A stretch of 64,000 nt of DNA from positions 3,286,001 to 3,350,000 of the forward strand of contig NZ_CP022987.1 in NCBI RefSeq assembly GCF_004022565.1, given 5' to 3'. Shown piece by piece: positions 16,964 through 25,802 of this stretch. Made by a program: the position numbers and the translations under genes. The DNA is from Pollutimonas thiosulfatoxidans (GTDB lineage: Bacteria > Pseudomonadota > Gammaproteobacteria > Burkholderiales > Burkholderiaceae_B). The stretch's first letter is position 1. The number at the start of each line of letters is the position of its first letter. The notes under the pieces were generated by a model. The model worked only from the letters and a program-made list of their open reading frames with translations, had not been told where the DNA came from and ran no database searches.

Positions 16964-18488
16964 AACGCCCGACGCCACTGCCTACCAGTCGCTGTTAGGG
17001 CTGGAAATTGAAATGGTGCCCGTGCATGCGGGCACCGGCACCAGCCAGCCCGTATCCCGTTACTTCGACGCCCTGCGCAGCATCAAGCTGGCCAAGGGCG
17101 TGCGTGCGACGCCTTTTATGCTGCAGGGCCATTGCGTTGCTTTACACACGGCGACCGGCGAGTGCGGGCTGGACAACGGTTTCAATCTGCTGGAGACGGC
17201 GCTCGCTCCGGTAAATGGCGGGCCCGGCGGACTGGCTCGTCTTGCACAGTTGGCGCATGAAGAACTGGCCGATACCATGGCAGCGCTTTTGGCTGATGAT
17301 GCTTGTGTCCTGAATGCCTCGCAACACCCGGCCTGTCGCCGCGACGCCGATTGGTACAGCAAGGTATGCGTGCCCCGCCCCATCTATGACGAGTTGCGTG
17401 GCTATCGCGGCTGGCATCACTGGGAAGGCATAGATGCCAAGGCCCAGAACGGCGCCAACACCTCGGTACCCGTGCACGACGCCGTCGCCGCCTTGAATAT
17501 TTCGCTGGCGCTGGCGCCTGCGGCGATCGCGCTGTTTGGCAACAGCCCGCTGGAATCAGGCCGTGTCACCGGCTTGAAGGAAACCCGCATGACGCTGTGG
17601 CCGCGTGTGTTCGGGCCGGCCCGGTTTGCAGGCGACGCCTGGCTGTCCCAGTATCCGGGGCGGCCGTTTCATGGCTTGGGCGATTTCTTCACCTGGATGT
17701 TCGGCGAGGGCACGGTCTCCCGCGCCCTGCCCATCAGCGATGCTGGGGATTACAAGTCCGCCGCAACGGCCGTGTTGGCCGATGATCCCTGTCTGTCCTC
17801 CTTCCTCAAGGCGCCTGGCTGGACTGCCCGCTGTCTGGACACGGGTAAGGTCACGCACTTGTTGCCCGATACGGCCCATTTCGAGTATTCCCAGATAGGC
17901 CAGTTTCTGGATGCACGACTGCGCTATGCGCTGCGCACGCGGCCGCCGCTGGCCGAACTGCTGGCAGCATGGCAACAAGAACACGGATTGGAGCAGTTGT
18001 TCGAGCAATGCGGCGCGCAGGTCTACATCGAAGCGCGAGCGCCCGGTGCCGGCTTCGCCGATGCGGTCCTGCTGCAGGAGGCGGGGGCTGAAGTGGCGCA
18101 CAGCATGTTGCTCGCGCCCATCGCCCTGCAGTGCGGGTTGCTGGCCAATCTTGACGAGGCAGGTCGGCTGGTGGCCTCGTGGGGCTGGCAGCCGCTGGGG
18201 CGTTTGCGCCAGCCGGCGATGCGACTGGGCCTGGAAGACGATCGGGTGGCCGCGCTATGTACCGAAGTGCTGGCCGTTGCACGCGACGGGCTTGCGAAGG
18301 CGGACCGACCGTGGCTGGCTTATGCGGACCATGTGCTGCAAACGCGCCGCAGCGCGGCCGACCGCATGTTGGCGTCATGGCATACCGCCGGTGGATCGCT
18401 GGAGGACCGCCTGGCCCTCATTGCGCGTCGCCATGCGGCCCTGCATCCCGACCAGTATGGCGGGCTGGGTGCTGCGCAGCAGGTTTAG
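16926..18488 (+). CDS. GCS2-family carboxylate-amine ligase (glutamate-cysteine ligase-like)
   Basis: A 520-residue protein of the GCS2 superfamily. Supporting motifs are G-L-E-I-E at 25-29 (metal/ATP-binding glutamates), T-G-E-C-G near 76, a G-N-S-P motif (A-L-F-G-N-S-P) and a conserved K-E-T-R. Such enzymes make gamma-glutamyl amides; cysteine as acceptor (glutathione) is one possibility but not proven. The start must lie within ilvA because the next ATG would remove G-L-E-I-E, so the genes overlap by 38 bases. The stop shares TTAG with the convergent binding-protein gene. Confidence 0.75.
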   Translation: MNPTIPPIGSSSETPDATAYQSLLGLEIEMVPVHAGTGTSQPVSRYFDALRSIKLAKGVRATPFMLQGHCVALHTATGECGLDNGFNLLETALAPVNGGPGGLARLAQLAHEELADTMAALLADDACVLNASQHPACRRDADWYSKVCVPRPIYDELRGYRGWHHWEGIDAKAQNGANTSVPVHDAVAALNISLALAPAAIALFGNSPLESGRVTGLKETRMTLWPRVFGPARFAGDAWLSQYPGRPFHGLGDFFTWMFGEGTVSRALPISDAGDYKSAATAVLADDPCLSSFLKAPGWTARCLDTGKVTHLLPDTAHFEYSQIGQFLDARLRYALRTRPPLAELLAAWQQEHGLEQLFEQCGAQVYIEARAPGAGFADAVLLQEAGAEVAHSMLLAPIALQCGLLANLDEAGRLVASWGWQPLGRLRQPAMRLGLEDDRVAALCTEVLAVARDGLAKADRPWLAYADHVLQTRRSAADRMLASWHTAGGSLEDRLALIARRHAALHPDQYGGLGAAQQV

Positions 18489-19660
18489 TTGGCCGTCTCG
18501 TAGACTTCATCGGCTGCCAGCAGAATATCCACCGGAGGATCGAAGCCTATCGCCCGCGTCGTGGCGAGGTTCAGCGCGATCTTGGGTGGGTCCACCCATA
18601 GCTGGCTGAGCGCGCGCGGCTGCGCCCCATTGAGTATCCGGGCCATGGTTTCGGCATGGAACAGCCCTACATAAGACTCGTCTGCCTGGGCCAGGCTTAG
18701 CAGTACGCCGCGCTCGACTTCGCGCGAGCCTGCCATCGAGAAGCTCGGCACCTTGGCTTGCCGAAGAATGCTTGCTATGTCCTTGACCGATTCCAGCGTG
18801 ACGCCCCGGTGCGAGGTGATGTAGACCGCATCGACGCGTTGTTGCGTCAGTTGCCGATAGCAGTCCACGGCATTGGCGATGGCGGTTTCCGTGGAGACGC
18901 TGCTGGATTGGGCATGGCAGGGCACGATCTTGAAGTTCAGTTCACCGCCAACCTGCTCGACCGCCGATAAGGCGGCATAGGTGCGGCCAGCTTCGCTGTC
19001 TTCGTAGACGATGCCCAGGCTTTGGAAAGGCACGATATCGCGGAACAGCCGCACTTGGCGCTGGTAGCGCTCCGGCTCGACCCGTGCGTGAAGGTTCTCG
19101 CGGCCGCTATCGGCAGGGCTGTCGACGATGCCAGCCGCGACCGGGTCGCTGGTTGATGCCACGACGGTGGGTATGGGTGGGCCGATGGCGCGCATGTCCT
19201 GGCCTGCCCAGGTGCCCATCGCGATGATCAGGTCCAGGTCGCCTTGCTTCTCTACGCGCAAGGCGATGGCCTCGCGCACGCCGGCGCGCTTGTCGGTGTC
19301 GAAGTTGCCGGGCTGCCACCATGCATCCTTCACGAACTCCAGATAGTCGCTGCGCGCGTTGTCAGCAAGCCAGCTCCAGAGCTCGCGGCCACTGAGGGTG
19401 TCGGGAGGGTCCGATGGCAACGTCAGCCATCCCAGGCGTTGCAGGCCCTCGGCTATGGCTTCCAGCGTCAGCGGATACTCGCTGTACTCGCCACTTTCGA
19501 CGTAGCCGATACGCCACTTGCCGCCGTCTTCTTTGGTGACGGGCGAGGTCGGGAACACCTGCGCGGCTCGCCAGGGCGTGCTCTGGGCCGACGCGGGAGC
19601 GTAGGACAGGAAAATAAGCAGGGCCGCCAGGGCCAGGGTAAGTATCGAGCGGAAAATCAT
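18485..19660 (-). CDS. Orphan ABC-type periplasmic binding protein (ABC_sub_bind / TrpX-like)
   Basis: A 391-residue secreted protein: Sec signal peptide of about 26 residues (S-Y-A-P-A-S-A-Q), then a two-lobed periplasmic binding fold resembling the ABC_sub_bind family (A-M-G-T-W-A-G, V-A-S-T-S-D-P-V, G-I-V-Y-E-D, V-Y-I-T-S-H-R). No permease or ATPase is encoded next to it. Instead its ATG overlaps the stop of the membrane SpoIIE phosphatase gene (ATGA), which suggests it presents a ligand to that sensor rather than feeding an ABC importer. The open frame continues upstream inside the phosphatase gene but lacks family similarity. Confidence 0.85.
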   Translation of the reverse strand: MIFRSILTLALAALLIFLSYAPASAQSTPWRAAQVFPTSPVTKEDGGKWRIGYVESGEYSEYPLTLEAIAEGLQRLGWLTLPSDPPDTLSGRELWSWLADNARSDYLEFVKDAWWQPGNFDTDKRAGVREAIALRVEKQGDLDLIIAMGTWAGQDMRAIGPPIPTVVASTSDPVAAGIVDSPADSGRENLHARVEPERYQRQVRLFRDIVPFQSLGIVYEDSEAGRTYAALSAVEQVGGELNFKIVPCHAQSSSVSTETAIANAVDCYRQLTQQRVDAVYITSHRGVTLESVKDIASILRQAKVPSFSMAGSREVERGVLLSLAQADESYVGLFHAETMARILNGAQPRALSQLWVDPPKIALNLATTRAIGFDPPVDILLAADEVYETAN

Positions 19661-21675
19661 GAGGCAGCCCTTCTTGCGGCGATCAGGGTGATGTCGTCGG
19701 ATTGCTCCGTGCCATGTGCGAAAGCGCGCACATCGTCCAGCACGGTGGTGGTTGCGAGTTGGGCGCTGGGCGCGGGATAGGCAGCCAGCAAATCGAGCAA
19801 GCGCTGGTCGCCATACAGCTTGCCATCGGGGCTCAAGGCCTCTGTTACGCCATCCGAGTAACCGATGAAGGTTTCGCCTTGCGCAAGTTGGGTCGCATAG
19901 CGGGTGTAGGGCAGGTCTTCCTGCACGCCGCAAGCGGGGCCGCTGCATCCCTCCAGCAGTCGCAGTTCGCCGTCCGTCTTGACGATACAGGGCGGCGGGT
20001 GGCCGGCATTGGCCCACGTCAAATCACCCGTGGTCATGTCCAGGACGGCGACAATCAAGGTCACGAACATCATGTTCGGATTGTTTTCGGACAGCCGGTT
20101 GTTGATGCGCTCTATCATCATGGCCGGGTCGGTCGTGCCTTCGGCCGAGGCGCGGATCAAGGTGCGGGTAACGGCCATGAACAATGCGGCGGGCACGCCC
20201 TTGTCCGATACATCGCCTATGGCAAAGCACAGGCGCCCGTCGGGCAATACAAAGTAGTCGTACAGATCGCCGCCGACCTCCTTGGCCGGGATCATGGTGG
20301 CATAGAGGTCTAGCTGTTTCAGGGCGCCCGGCTCCAGGGGTTGCGGCAGCAGGCCCATCTGTATCGTGTGCGCGATATTCAGTTCGCTTTCAAAGCGTTC
20401 GCGGCTGGAGGTTTCCTGCACCAGCTTGGCGATTTTTTCGCGCAGTTGCTCATCCATGAACATGAAGGTGGCGGCCAGGCGACCGACCTCGTCGGGCTGG
20501 CGTTGCGGCAACTGGGCGATATGCGGCGGAATCGGCCCCGCTGTGCTCAGATCCTGTTCGGGCAAGGCGCGGGCGAACTCAGTCAGTTGCTTCAAAGGCC
20601 GAGTAATGCGGGCTGACAGTGCCCAGGCGATGGCCAGGGACACCAGCAGTACGCCTACGAACAGCCAGGCCAGGCGATTGCGCAATTGCTCGGCCGCGTG
20701 CGTCAGGTCATCCGCAGGGACCGCTGCGGCAATCGTCCATCGCAATGGCTTGAAGTAGGCAGCGCTGATCTGCCAGGTGGCTGCTTCGGCTTGCGGCGTG
20801 AGGGTAAAGGTGCTGACCTCGCCAGATTCGGAAATGTCATCAAGCAGCTTGCGCAGCGTCTGCGTGCTGCTGGTGTCTTTTTCGTCCAGCAGGCCCGCAT
20901 GCCGGGCCGGCAATGGCGCGATCATCCCGCCTTCATCGTCGACGATGAAGGCGAAGCCATTGCGGGCCAGGGTCAGCGAGGCCAGCGCTTCGCGGATGGA
21001 TTGCTCCATTTCCTGGCGGCGCGTATCAAACTGCCGCGAGATGGTTTGCGCTTCGTCGGTGATCGCAAACACCCAGTCCCAGGGCTCGAAGTAACCGAAG
21101 TAGGCATAGCGAAATTTGCCCTCGTTGCCGTCTCGCGTCGGTGATTGGTAGATGGCGAAGCTTTGCCCGGTCGTGCGCGCCTCGTGGTAGGCCGACGTGG
21201 CCAGGTCGTTGCCCTTGAAATCCTGCAAGTTGGACAGATTCATGCCGCGCCAATCGGGGCGCCCACTGGCCAGAGCGATGAGATTGTGGTCGAACGCGAA
21301 GCTGAATCGCGCCTCGTCGATGGCCAGTTTATTGATCCATTGGACGGCAGCGCCCTTGGCCTGGTCCACGGACAACTGCCCGTCCTGTGCCTGGCTGGCA
21401 TACATCTGCAACACCGAACGCACCGTATTGCCCAACTGCACCAGTTGGCTGCGCCCGTTGCGCACGGTGGTGATCTTGTCAGTAAGCAAGCCGCCCCAGC
21501 GGGCCTCGCTGTCGCGCAGCAACAGGTTCAATACGTTGCCCACCGCCCGTTCTTCGCTGGCCACTACCGTACGCGTGACATCTCTTTCGGTCACCGCCAT
21601 GACGGCAATGGCTCCGAGCAACAGGGTAAGCCCGACCAGTAGGAAGATTTTGCTGCGCAACGAGGTCAATCGCAT
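19657..21675 (-). CDS. Membrane sensor PP2C/SpoIIE-type serine phosphatase (Cache-HAMP-SpoIIE)
   Basis: A 672-residue protein: membrane helix 1 (about 8-28), a large periplasmic region (30-334) with two Cache-like repeats (Y-F-x-P-W-D/L-W/R near 195 and 308), helix 2 (335-355), HAMP (about 355-412), a short coiled coil and a SpoIIE phosphatase domain (about 440-672). All metal-binding acids are kept: G-G-D (D470), G-D-V-S-D (D488, D491), S-D-G (D608) and S-D-D (D660, D661). By family it would dephosphorylate a STAS anti-anti-sigma protein; the candidate partner is encoded at 27696. It is divergent from the sensor-MFS gene. Confidence 0.92.
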   Translation of the reverse strand: MRLTSLRSKIFLLVGLTLLLGAIAVMAVTERDVTRTVVASEERAVGNVLNLLLRDSEARWGGLLTDKITTVRNGRSQLVQLGNTVRSVLQMYASQAQDGQLSVDQAKGAAVQWINKLAIDEARFSFAFDHNLIALASGRPDWRGMNLSNLQDFKGNDLATSAYHEARTTGQSFAIYQSPTRDGNEGKFRYAYFGYFEPWDWVFAITDEAQTISRQFDTRRQEMEQSIREALASLTLARNGFAFIVDDEGGMIAPLPARHAGLLDEKDTSSTQTLRKLLDDISESGEVSTFTLTPQAEAATWQISAAYFKPLRWTIAAAVPADDLTHAAEQLRNRLAWLFVGVLLVSLAIAWALSARITRPLKQLTEFARALPEQDLSTAGPIPPHIAQLPQRQPDEVGRLAATFMFMDEQLREKIAKLVQETSSRERFESELNIAHTIQMGLLPQPLEPGALKQLDLYATMIPAKEVGGDLYDYFVLPDGRLCFAIGDVSDKGVPAALFMAVTRTLIRASAEGTTDPAMMIERINNRLSENNPNMMFVTLIVAVLDMTTGDLTWANAGHPPPCIVKTDGELRLLEGCSGPACGVQEDLPYTRYATQLAQGETFIGYSDGVTEALSPDGKLYGDQRLLDLLAAYPAPSAQLATTTVLDDVRAFAHGTEQSDDITLIAARRAAS

Positions 21676-21782
21676 GGAACATCTCGGTATGGGCGACGTC
21701 GTGGACGACCGGAGTGGTGTACTTTTGCATGTGATTGTAATTTACTATTGCGCACACGACGTAACAGAAAGGAGCGGCACCC
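21676..21782. promoter_or_regulatory. Divergent intergenic region between phosphatase and sensor-MFS genes
   Basis: This 107-base gap must carry promoters in both directions. It contains an AT-rich core (about 21722-21750, with TACTAT at 21743) unlike the GC-rich surroundings, and a strong Shine-Dalgarno (GAAAGGAG, 21767-21774) before the MFS start. A convincing -35/-10 pair with standard spacing could not be assigned. Confidence 0.4.
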
Positions 21783-24266
21783 ATGTCGCAAGGCGGCACC
21801 AGCGTAGAGCAGCAAGGCGGGCCTGTCAGGCGACGACGCCCGCTGCGCGACGTATTGCTGGCTTGCATGCTGGTGTTGCTGCTGGCGCAAGGGCTCATTG
21901 GCGCGCTGAGCCTGTCGGCACTGAATCGGCTTGCGGCGGACAATACCGCCCAGCGTGCCGAACTGCTGGGCAGGCAGGCAGCGGCGCAAATTCAGACCGG
22001 GCTGTCGCTGGGCAAACCCTTGGCGCAGTACTTTGGGCTGGCCGAGCTGCTTGCTGCCCTGCGCGATAACGCGCCGGATCTTGCCGCCGCTGGCGTTGTG
22101 ATGGCCGATGGGCAAATGGTGACGGGCACCGTAGGCCCGGCACCGGCGAAGCAACTACTGGGCATACTGCTGCAAGATGGCACTGATGGACGTCGGGCCA
22201 GCTTGCGCGGATCGGGGGCGGCCCAGCATGTGGCCCAAGAGGCGGTAGCAGTGGCGGTCCCACTGCGTCGGCCAGACGGCACGATAGCAGGCGCAGTCAT
22301 TGTCCAGTTGGAACTGCAGGATGTGCACAGCAGCGGATTGCTGCAGGAAAACCTCTGGGTGCTGGCCCTCTCCACATTGGGCGCCGCGCTCATCCTGGCA
22401 CTGGTGTTTCGCTTTGCCATGCCGCTGCACGAGCTGGCCAGCGCCAGCAAGGCCAGGCTCGTCGTACCGCTGCTGGTGTTGCTGATGGCGCAAGGTGTCT
22501 ACGCCGCCTACACCATTCATACTTTCCGCGATGTGTGGGTGCAGGTCACGCAGGACAATACGCGATTGCTGGGCCAGGATTTGCAGCGCGACTTGCAGCG
22601 CTTGCTGGCATACGGCGTGGCGCCCGAGCACTGGCGCGGCGTGGAGCGACCCATGGCCCGGCTGGCAGCGTCATTCCCGGTGGTGGGCGAACTACGGCTG
22701 CTGGATGCCCAAGGTGCGATGTTGAATCGAGCCGATGCACAAGGTGCGCTGGATATCGCCGCGCCCGCTGTGGCGGATGCCGACACGCTGGTCTTCCCTT
22801 TGCGTGCAGCGCCCCAGGCACCCATAGCGGCGCGCCTGCAAATTTTGCTGGACAGGGACCTGATCGCAGCCGGGGTGCGCGAACGCGTCCTGGACGCCGG
22901 CACGGTGGTGGCGGTTGCCCTGGTTGCCGCCATTGAGCTTTTGCTATTGCTGACACTGCTGATGAATCGTGCCTTCGCGGTCACGGTCAGGGATCCGAAA
23001 GGAGAGGCGTCGGGACTGGACGATCCTTCCGAGGTTGGCAATGTCGTCAGGCCGGTCATGTTCGGATTCTTGTTCGCACTGGCCTTGCCGCTAAGCTTTC
23101 TGCCGCTCTATGCCCGATCGCTGCTCGCACCAGGCGTGACGGTCGACAGCGCAGCATTCCTGGTGGCGCTGCCTATCGCCGCAGAAATGGGCTGCGGTTT
23201 GCTGACGGCATTGCTGGCGGGGCGCCTCACTGACCGTCGTGGCTGGCAATGGCCAGTGCTTGCCGGCTTGCTGGTGTCGGTTGCCGGCAATCTGGTCTGT
23301 GCGCTGGCAACGTCGCTGCCTTCGTTCACGGCGGCCCGCGGCCTGGTGGGTCTGGGCTATGGCCTGACCTGGATGGGACTGCAAGGTTTCATCGTCATAC
23401 GCAGCCCGGCTGCCTACCGGGGCCGCAATATGGCTGCCGTCATCGCCGGCCTTTTCGCGGGGCACTTATCCGGTGCGGCGGTCGGCGCCATGCTGATGGA
23501 GCAATCCGGGCCGGCGGTCGTCTTTATTTCGGGCGCCGGCTTGCTGGCCTTGCCAGCCATCGGTGTCTTCACCCTGATGTGGCCCTATCGCCATCAGCAG
23601 GTCAGCCGCGCGCCGTCCCTTGCCGCCGGGTATGGGGTGCGCTCGTGGCGAGCACTGCGCCAACTGCTTGCCACCCGTGATTTCGGCATGTTGCTGGCCG
23701 GCTGTGTGATTCCGTTTTCCATCGCGCAAGTTGGGTTGCTGACTTATGCGCTGCCGCTCTACATGGAGGCATGGGGCGGGACGCCGGCCGGGACGGGCCG
23801 CATACTGATGCTCTATGGCTTGTGCGTGATTTATGTCGGGCCCTACATGGGCCGGCTGGCTGACCGCAGTCCCTGCAAGAAATGCTGGATCGCCGCTGGC
23901 GGGCTGGTGGGCAGCGCCGGATTGCTCAGTCTGTATTTCATGGATGGCGTGCTGGCTGCTGCAAGCGCGGTGGTGTTGCTGGCCTTGGCCAGTTGCATGG
24001 CCGGTGGCGCGCAGGCGGCGTATATGCTCAGCCTGGACACGGTACAAAGATATGGTGCGGGCGGCTCCACCAGCATCATGCGCGGGGCCGACAAGTTTGG
24101 CCAGATGCTGGGCCCCTTGATGGTGGGTGGCCTGTTCGCTTCCATGGGCATGTCCGGCGGCCTGGCATTGACGGGCCTTGTTTACCTGGTTGCGACGCTG
24201 GCTTTTATTGTGTTTGCGCCTCGGGCAGTGGACCGTGAGCCCGCAGCCTCGGCACCCGCGCCGTAA
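21783..24266 (+). CDS. MFS transporter with two N-terminal extracytoplasmic sensor modules
   Basis: An 827-residue fusion. Helix at 24-46, periplasmic module 1 (47-190), helices at 191-213 and 226-246, periplasmic module 2 (247-370), helix at 371-394, cytosolic linker, then a complete 12-helix MFS core from about 422 to 812. MFS motif-A copies are visible as G-R-L-T-D-R-R-G (480-487) and G-R-L-A-D-R (690-695). The modules have Cache-like character (G-V-V-M-A-D-G; L-R-L-L-D-A-Q-G). Substrate unknown. It is divergent from the phosphatase operon and its end overlaps alr antiparallel by 62 bases. The fusion suggests a transporter that also senses its solute, or transport gated by a periplasmic ligand. 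Confidence 0.88.
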   Translation: MSQGGTSVEQQGGPVRRRRPLRDVLLACMLVLLLAQGLIGALSLSALNRLAADNTAQRAELLGRQAAAQIQTGLSLGKPLAQYFGLAELLAALRDNAPDLAAAGVVMADGQMVTGTVGPAPAKQLLGILLQDGTDGRRASLRGSGAAQHVAQEAVAVAVPLRRPDGTIAGAVIVQLELQDVHSSGLLQENLWVLALSTLGAALILALVFRFAMPLHELASASKARLVVPLLVLLMAQGVYAAYTIHTFRDVWVQVTQDNTRLLGQDLQRDLQRLLAYGVAPEHWRGVERPMARLAASFPVVGELRLLDAQGAMLNRADAQGALDIAAPAVADADTLVFPLRAAPQAPIAARLQILLDRDLIAAGVRERVLDAGTVVAVALVAAIELLLLLTLLMNRAFAVTVRDPKGEASGLDDPSEVGNVVRPVMFGFLFALALPLSFLPLYARSLLAPGVTVDSAAFLVALPIAAEMGCGLLTALLAGRLTDRRGWQWPVLAGLLVSVAGNLVCALATSLPSFTAARGLVGLGYGLTWMGLQGFIVIRSPAAYRGRNMAAVIAGLFAGHLSGAAVGAMLMEQSGPAVVFISGAGLLALPAIGVFTLMWPYRHQQVSRAPSLAAGYGVRSWRALRQLLATRDFGMLLAGCVIPFSIAQVGLLTYALPLYMEAWGGTPAGTGRILMLYGLCVIYVGPYMGRLADRSPCKKCWIAAGGLVGSAGLLSLYFMDGVLAAASAVVLLALASCMAGGAQAAYMLSLDTVQRYGAGGSTSIMRGADKFGQMLGPLMVGGLFASMGMSGGLALTGLVYLVATLAFIVFAPRAVDREPAASAPAP

Positions 24267-25344
24267 GTCCGGTACACAGTTGGGCGGCAATGGTGCCCGC
24301 AGATGCTGCGATGCGCTCTACGGGTAAAGCCGCGTCGCCCCACAAGGTGACGGTGGTGCCGCGTTGCGCGGCCGGATGGGCTGTCACGTCGATGGCGACG
24401 GTATCCATCGAGACGCGCCCGACCACAGCGCATTCCTGGCCCGCTATCAGTACACAGGCGTCGGGCCCGGGCTGGCGGGGATACCCGTCCGCATAGCCGC
24501 AGTGCACCAGCGCTATCCGCAAATCATGCTCGGCCACGAAAGCACCGCCATAGCCCAGCGGACTGCCCGCGGGTACCTGTTGGATGGCGTGGATGTCAGC
24601 AAACAGCGTCATGGCGGGCTTCAGGCCCAGGTGTTCGCCCGTGATGCCGGCCAGCGGGCTGATGCCGTAAAGCGCGATGCCACTGCGCACCCATGCCGTG
24701 CTGCCCGCGTATTCAGGGTCGGACAGCAGGGCGGCGGAGTTCTCAGTGCAGCGCGGGCCGGGCAGTCCGGCGACGAGTGCTTCAAAGCTTGCGCGTTCGG
24801 CACGCAGGTATTCGGGCTCTTCGGCACGGGCGTAGTGCAGCAGATGGCCGACTTGCTGGACGATGCCCGTTTGCTGCAGCCGGGTTGCCCGCTCGAACCC
24901 GCGGCGGTAGGCGTGGGCACTGAAGCCGGCATGACGCAGGTCGCCGCTGAAACGCAGCCACAAGGTCAAGTCTCCGGGGCCTTGGCGCGCCAACTCGTCC
25001 AGTTGGCTTTCGTCGTCTATGACGACATGCAGGGGAGACAGCCCACTGTCTTGCAACTCTGCCATATTGGCGGGGCTGCCCAACAGCAAGATGGGCTTGC
25101 GCCATCCCAGTTCGCGGCACGCCGCCGCGGATGCGACGTCCATGACGGCGAGGCCGTCGGCAGCCGCCATGCCGGGCAGGCTTAACGCCAGCCCATGGCC
25201 GTAGGCGTCAGCCTTGCAGACCGCCCACACGCGCGGCACGATGGCACTATGCAGGGCCAGGAGGCTGCGCAGTCTAGCCAGGTTATGAGCGATGGCCGAT
25301 GCGTCGATGCGGGCATGGATGCGGGATTGCGCAGCGCAGCTCAT
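24205..25344 (-). CDS. alr: Alanine racemase
   Basis: A 379-residue fold-type III PLP enzyme. K44 in A-V-C-K-A-D-A-Y-G-H-G is the Schiff-base lysine, and a later G-Y-A-D-G-Y-P motif belongs to the conserved C-terminal beta domain. It interconverts L- and D-alanine for peptidoglycan. Its start overlaps the GHKL kinase stop by 4 bases (ATGA), so it is the third gene of the permease-kinase-alr operon. The placement inside a signalling operon is unusual; a broader amino-acid racemase role cannot be excluded. Confidence 0.93.
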   Translation of the reverse strand: MSCAAQSRIHARIDASAIAHNLARLRSLLALHSAIVPRVWAVCKADAYGHGLALSLPGMAAADGLAVMDVASAAACRELGWRKPILLLGSPANMAELQDSGLSPLHVVIDDESQLDELARQGPGDLTLWLRFSGDLRHAGFSAHAYRRGFERATRLQQTGIVQQVGHLLHYARAEEPEYLRAERASFEALVAGLPGPRCTENSAALLSDPEYAGSTAWVRSGIALYGISPLAGITGEHLGLKPAMTLFADIHAIQQVPAGSPLGYGGAFVAEHDLRIALVHCGYADGYPRQPGPDACVLIAGQECAVVGRVSMDTVAIDVTAHPAAQRGTTVTLWGDAALPVERIAASAGTIAAQLCTGLTARVPRLRAHGPLPEAQTQ

Positions 25345-25802
25345 GATGTCGGGTCGGGCTCGTCGGCTGCGATCAGCCGCAGCCGGTTGCGCCCCTCGAT
25401 GCGTTGGTACTGAATGTCTTGCAGGAAGTGTCGCATCAGGCGCAAGCCGTGGCCGCCTATCTTGGCCTCGCTCAGAGTATCGACCAAGTCAGCCGGTTGA
25501 TTGTGCGTGGGATCATAGGCAGGGCCGTTATCCAGGATTTCGACGATCCGTTGTTCGTCGTGGCCCAGGATGCTGAGGGCGATCTCGTCGCCGGGCTTGG
25601 CCTGGTCTTGGGGGAAGCCATACATCACGACGTTGGTCAGCGCTTCGTCCAGGCACAGTCGCAGCTTGAAGCTGGTGCGCGGCGGCCAGCCCAGGGTGGC
25701 CACCACGTCGTCCAACCAGTGCAGTGCCAGCGGAACCGTGTCGGGCCCAGGCACCAGGGACAGCGTTGCGTATGTCTGCATAGTCATGGACGGTGGGATC
25801 AA
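25341..25802 (-). CDS. RsbW-like GHKL serine kinase / anti-sigma regulatory ATPase
   Basis: A 153-residue stand-alone HATPase_c_2 protein. The N-box is D-E-A-L-T-N with E53 and N57, G1 is D-N-G with D91 and G93, and G2 is G-G-H-G-L at 116-120. All Bergerat ATP-site elements are intact, so it should phosphorylate a STAS partner, as RsbW, SpoIIAB and BtrW do. The start given is TTG, overlapping the permease stop (TTGA); ATG codons at 25787 or 25781 are alternatives. It is sandwiched between the permease and alr with 4-base overlaps on both sides. Confidence 0.9.
   Translation of the reverse strand: MIPPSMTMQTYATLSLVPGPDTVPLALHWLDDVVATLGWPPRTSFKLRLCLDEALTNVVMYGFPQDQAKPGDEIALSILGHDEQRIVEILDNGPAYDPTHNQPADLVDTLSEAKIGGHGLRLMRHFLQDIQYQRIEGRNRLRLIAADEPDPTS

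Noticed and set aside
15707..16978. 423-codon open frame antisense to ilvA
   Set aside because: Shadow of ilvA, which has all threonine-deaminase motifs.
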